Shown here: positions 62,597-63,151 of the stretch, piece by piece
Position numbering within the stretch: the first letter of the stretch is position 1
Layout: every line of letters starts with the position of its first letter
Assembly (NCBI GenBank): GCA_031400715.1
Contig: JANNQK010000043.1
Location: 1 to 63,151 of the forward strand
DNA length: 63,151 nucleotides
Direction of reading: 5' to 3'
DNA from: VFMC01 sp031400715
GTDB lineage: Bacteria; Actinomycetota; Acidimicrobiia; Acidimicrobiales; Ilumatobacteraceae
Translations under genes and position numbers: made by a program
Notes under the pieces: model-generated
What the model was told of the DNA's origin: nothing
Seen by the model: only the letters and a program-made list of their open reading frames with translations
The model's database searches: none

Positions 62597-63151
62597 ATGC
62601 GTGTGACCACGTTGTATGCGTCGTCGGCCGCCTCGTCGGCCGCGTATTACACGAAGTACCTGACGCAGGCGCCGGGTGAGGTTCCCGGGGTGTGGATGGG
62701 TGCTCAGGCCGACGGGCTCGGGCGTGTCGGGAACGTCGACGGCGAGCAGGTGCAGGCGCGTCTCGCCGGCCTCGATCCCGTGACAGGGCGAGGCCTCGGC
62801 CGGGCGCTGACGGATCGGACGACGGCGGATGGTCGGGTGGTGAAGGCGGTGGCGGGGTTCGACGCGACGGTGTCGGCGCCGAAGTCGTTGTCGGTGCTGT
62901 GGGCGTTGACGGGCGATGACCGTCTGTTGGAGTGTCATGACGTCGCGGTCGGGGCGGTGGTGGATGCGTTCGAGCGGTGGGCCGCGACGACTCGGGTCCG
63001 TTCGGGTGGTGGTCGGCTGCATCTGGACACGCAGGGGTTGTCGGTGGCGGGGTTCCGGCAGACGACGTCGCGGTTGGATGATCCGCAGATCCACACGCAT
63101 CTCGTGGTCTCGGCGAAGGTGCAGACGCAGGATGGGCGGTGGATGGCGTTG
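62597..63151 (+). CDS. MobF/TrwC-family conjugative relaxase, 5' part
   Basis: The first 185 residues of a protein that runs off the window. N-terminal AAYYTKYL has the adjacent catalytic tyrosines of MobF relaxases (Tyr17, Tyr18); GFDATVSAPKSLSVLWAL (88-105) and the histidine motif DPQIHTHLVV (162-171) build the metal-dependent nicking site. These enzymes cut oriT and pilot single-stranded DNA during conjugation, usually with a C-terminal helicase. Upstream, 62500-62596 is a plausible oriT location (GCCCGTTTTGGGC hairpin-like). The ATG at 62597 follows a GTGATGTGTCGTG leader without a strong ribosome site. Confidence 0.9.
   Translation, partial: MRVTTLYASSAASSAAYYTKYLTQAPGEVPGVWMGAQADGLGRVGNVDGEQVQARLAGLDPVTGRGLGRALTDRTTADGRVVKAVAGFDATVSAPKSLSVLWALTGDDRLLECHDVAVGAVVDAFERWAATTRVRSGGGRLHLDTQGLSVAGFRQTTSRLDDPQIHTHLVVSAKVQTQDGRWMAL

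Noticed and set aside
62528..63100. Arg-rich frame antisense to the relaxase
   Set aside because: Opposite strand encodes the MobF catalytic motifs; the antisense frame is typical GC-rich noise.

Overview
The window is GC-rich DNA spanning a bacterial chromosome replication origin. The gene order (cca ... DUF6049, ECF sigma/anti-sigma, trxB-trxA-cwlM, parB-parA, rsmG, jag, yidC-yidD-rnpA-rpmH, dnaA, dnaN, recF, DUF721, gyrB-gyrA, DUF3566, tRNA-Ile) closely matches the origin region I know from mycobacteria. That places the organism in the Actinomycetota. The flavin/F420-type oxidoreductases, several uncharacterised actinobacterial families and the split relative to mycobacteria suggest a deep lineage such as Acidimicrobiia (Ilumatobacter-like). 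This taxonomic placement is inference.

Left arm (1-23 kb). A VOC protein, a cold-shock protein, an uncharacterised DUF6687-like protein and a broken MFS exporter precede a leftward replication/translation block, rpsF-ssb-rpsR-rplI-dnaB. DnaB carries a 426-residue intein with a LAGLIDADG-type endonuclease inside its P-loop, and the DNA upstream of dnaB holds a small cluster of DnaA boxes. Next come DinB-like, DUF5318 and methyltransferase genes, the CCA-adding enzyme, and a divergent deacetylase/acetyltransferase pair. A rightward cell-envelope series follows: DUF6049, DegV, a receptor-type Ser/Thr kinase, an ECF sigma factor with a putative anti-sigma factor, a small membrane protein, thioredoxin reductase, thioredoxin and a CwlM-like protein. 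Many of these genes overlap by 4 bp.

Origin (23-42 kb). parB and parA run leftward and are followed by a 1.4-kb gene-free stretch containing four good parS sites and one degenerate site. rsmG, jag, yidC, yidD, rnpA and rpmH continue leftward. dnaA (rightward), a putative oriC with an AT-rich tract, dnaN, recF, the DUF721 gene, gyrB, gyrA, a TadE/G-like protein, a DUF3566 protein and tRNA-Ile(GAT) complete the origin. Most genes on both sides point away from the origin.

Right arm (42-61.5 kb). This is metabolic and envelope content: a Rossmann-fold protein, an alpha/beta hydrolase, a DUF1003/MgtE-N-CBS pair, a molybdopterin oxidoreductase, an LLM oxidoreductase, and a PspC membrane protein divergent from a PspC-type histidine kinase and LuxR-type regulator. 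It continues with an EF-G paralogue, tryptophan 2,3-dioxygenase, an amidohydrolase, a DinB/MDMPI-like protein, a second alpha/beta hydrolase, a zinc-ribbon protein, a second LLM oxidoreductase and tRNA-Ala(TGC).

Right edge (61.5-63.15 kb). Past tRNA-Ala the sequence changes character: direct repeats, an excisionase-like HTH gene, a parS-like site and the 5' end of a MobF/TrwC-type relaxase that runs off the window. I read this as the edge of an integrative conjugative or mobilizable element. No rRNA, CRISPR array or insertion sequence was seen. Short tandem duplications (9-20 bp, 2-4 copies) recur across the window, at gene ends and inside disordered coding segments.
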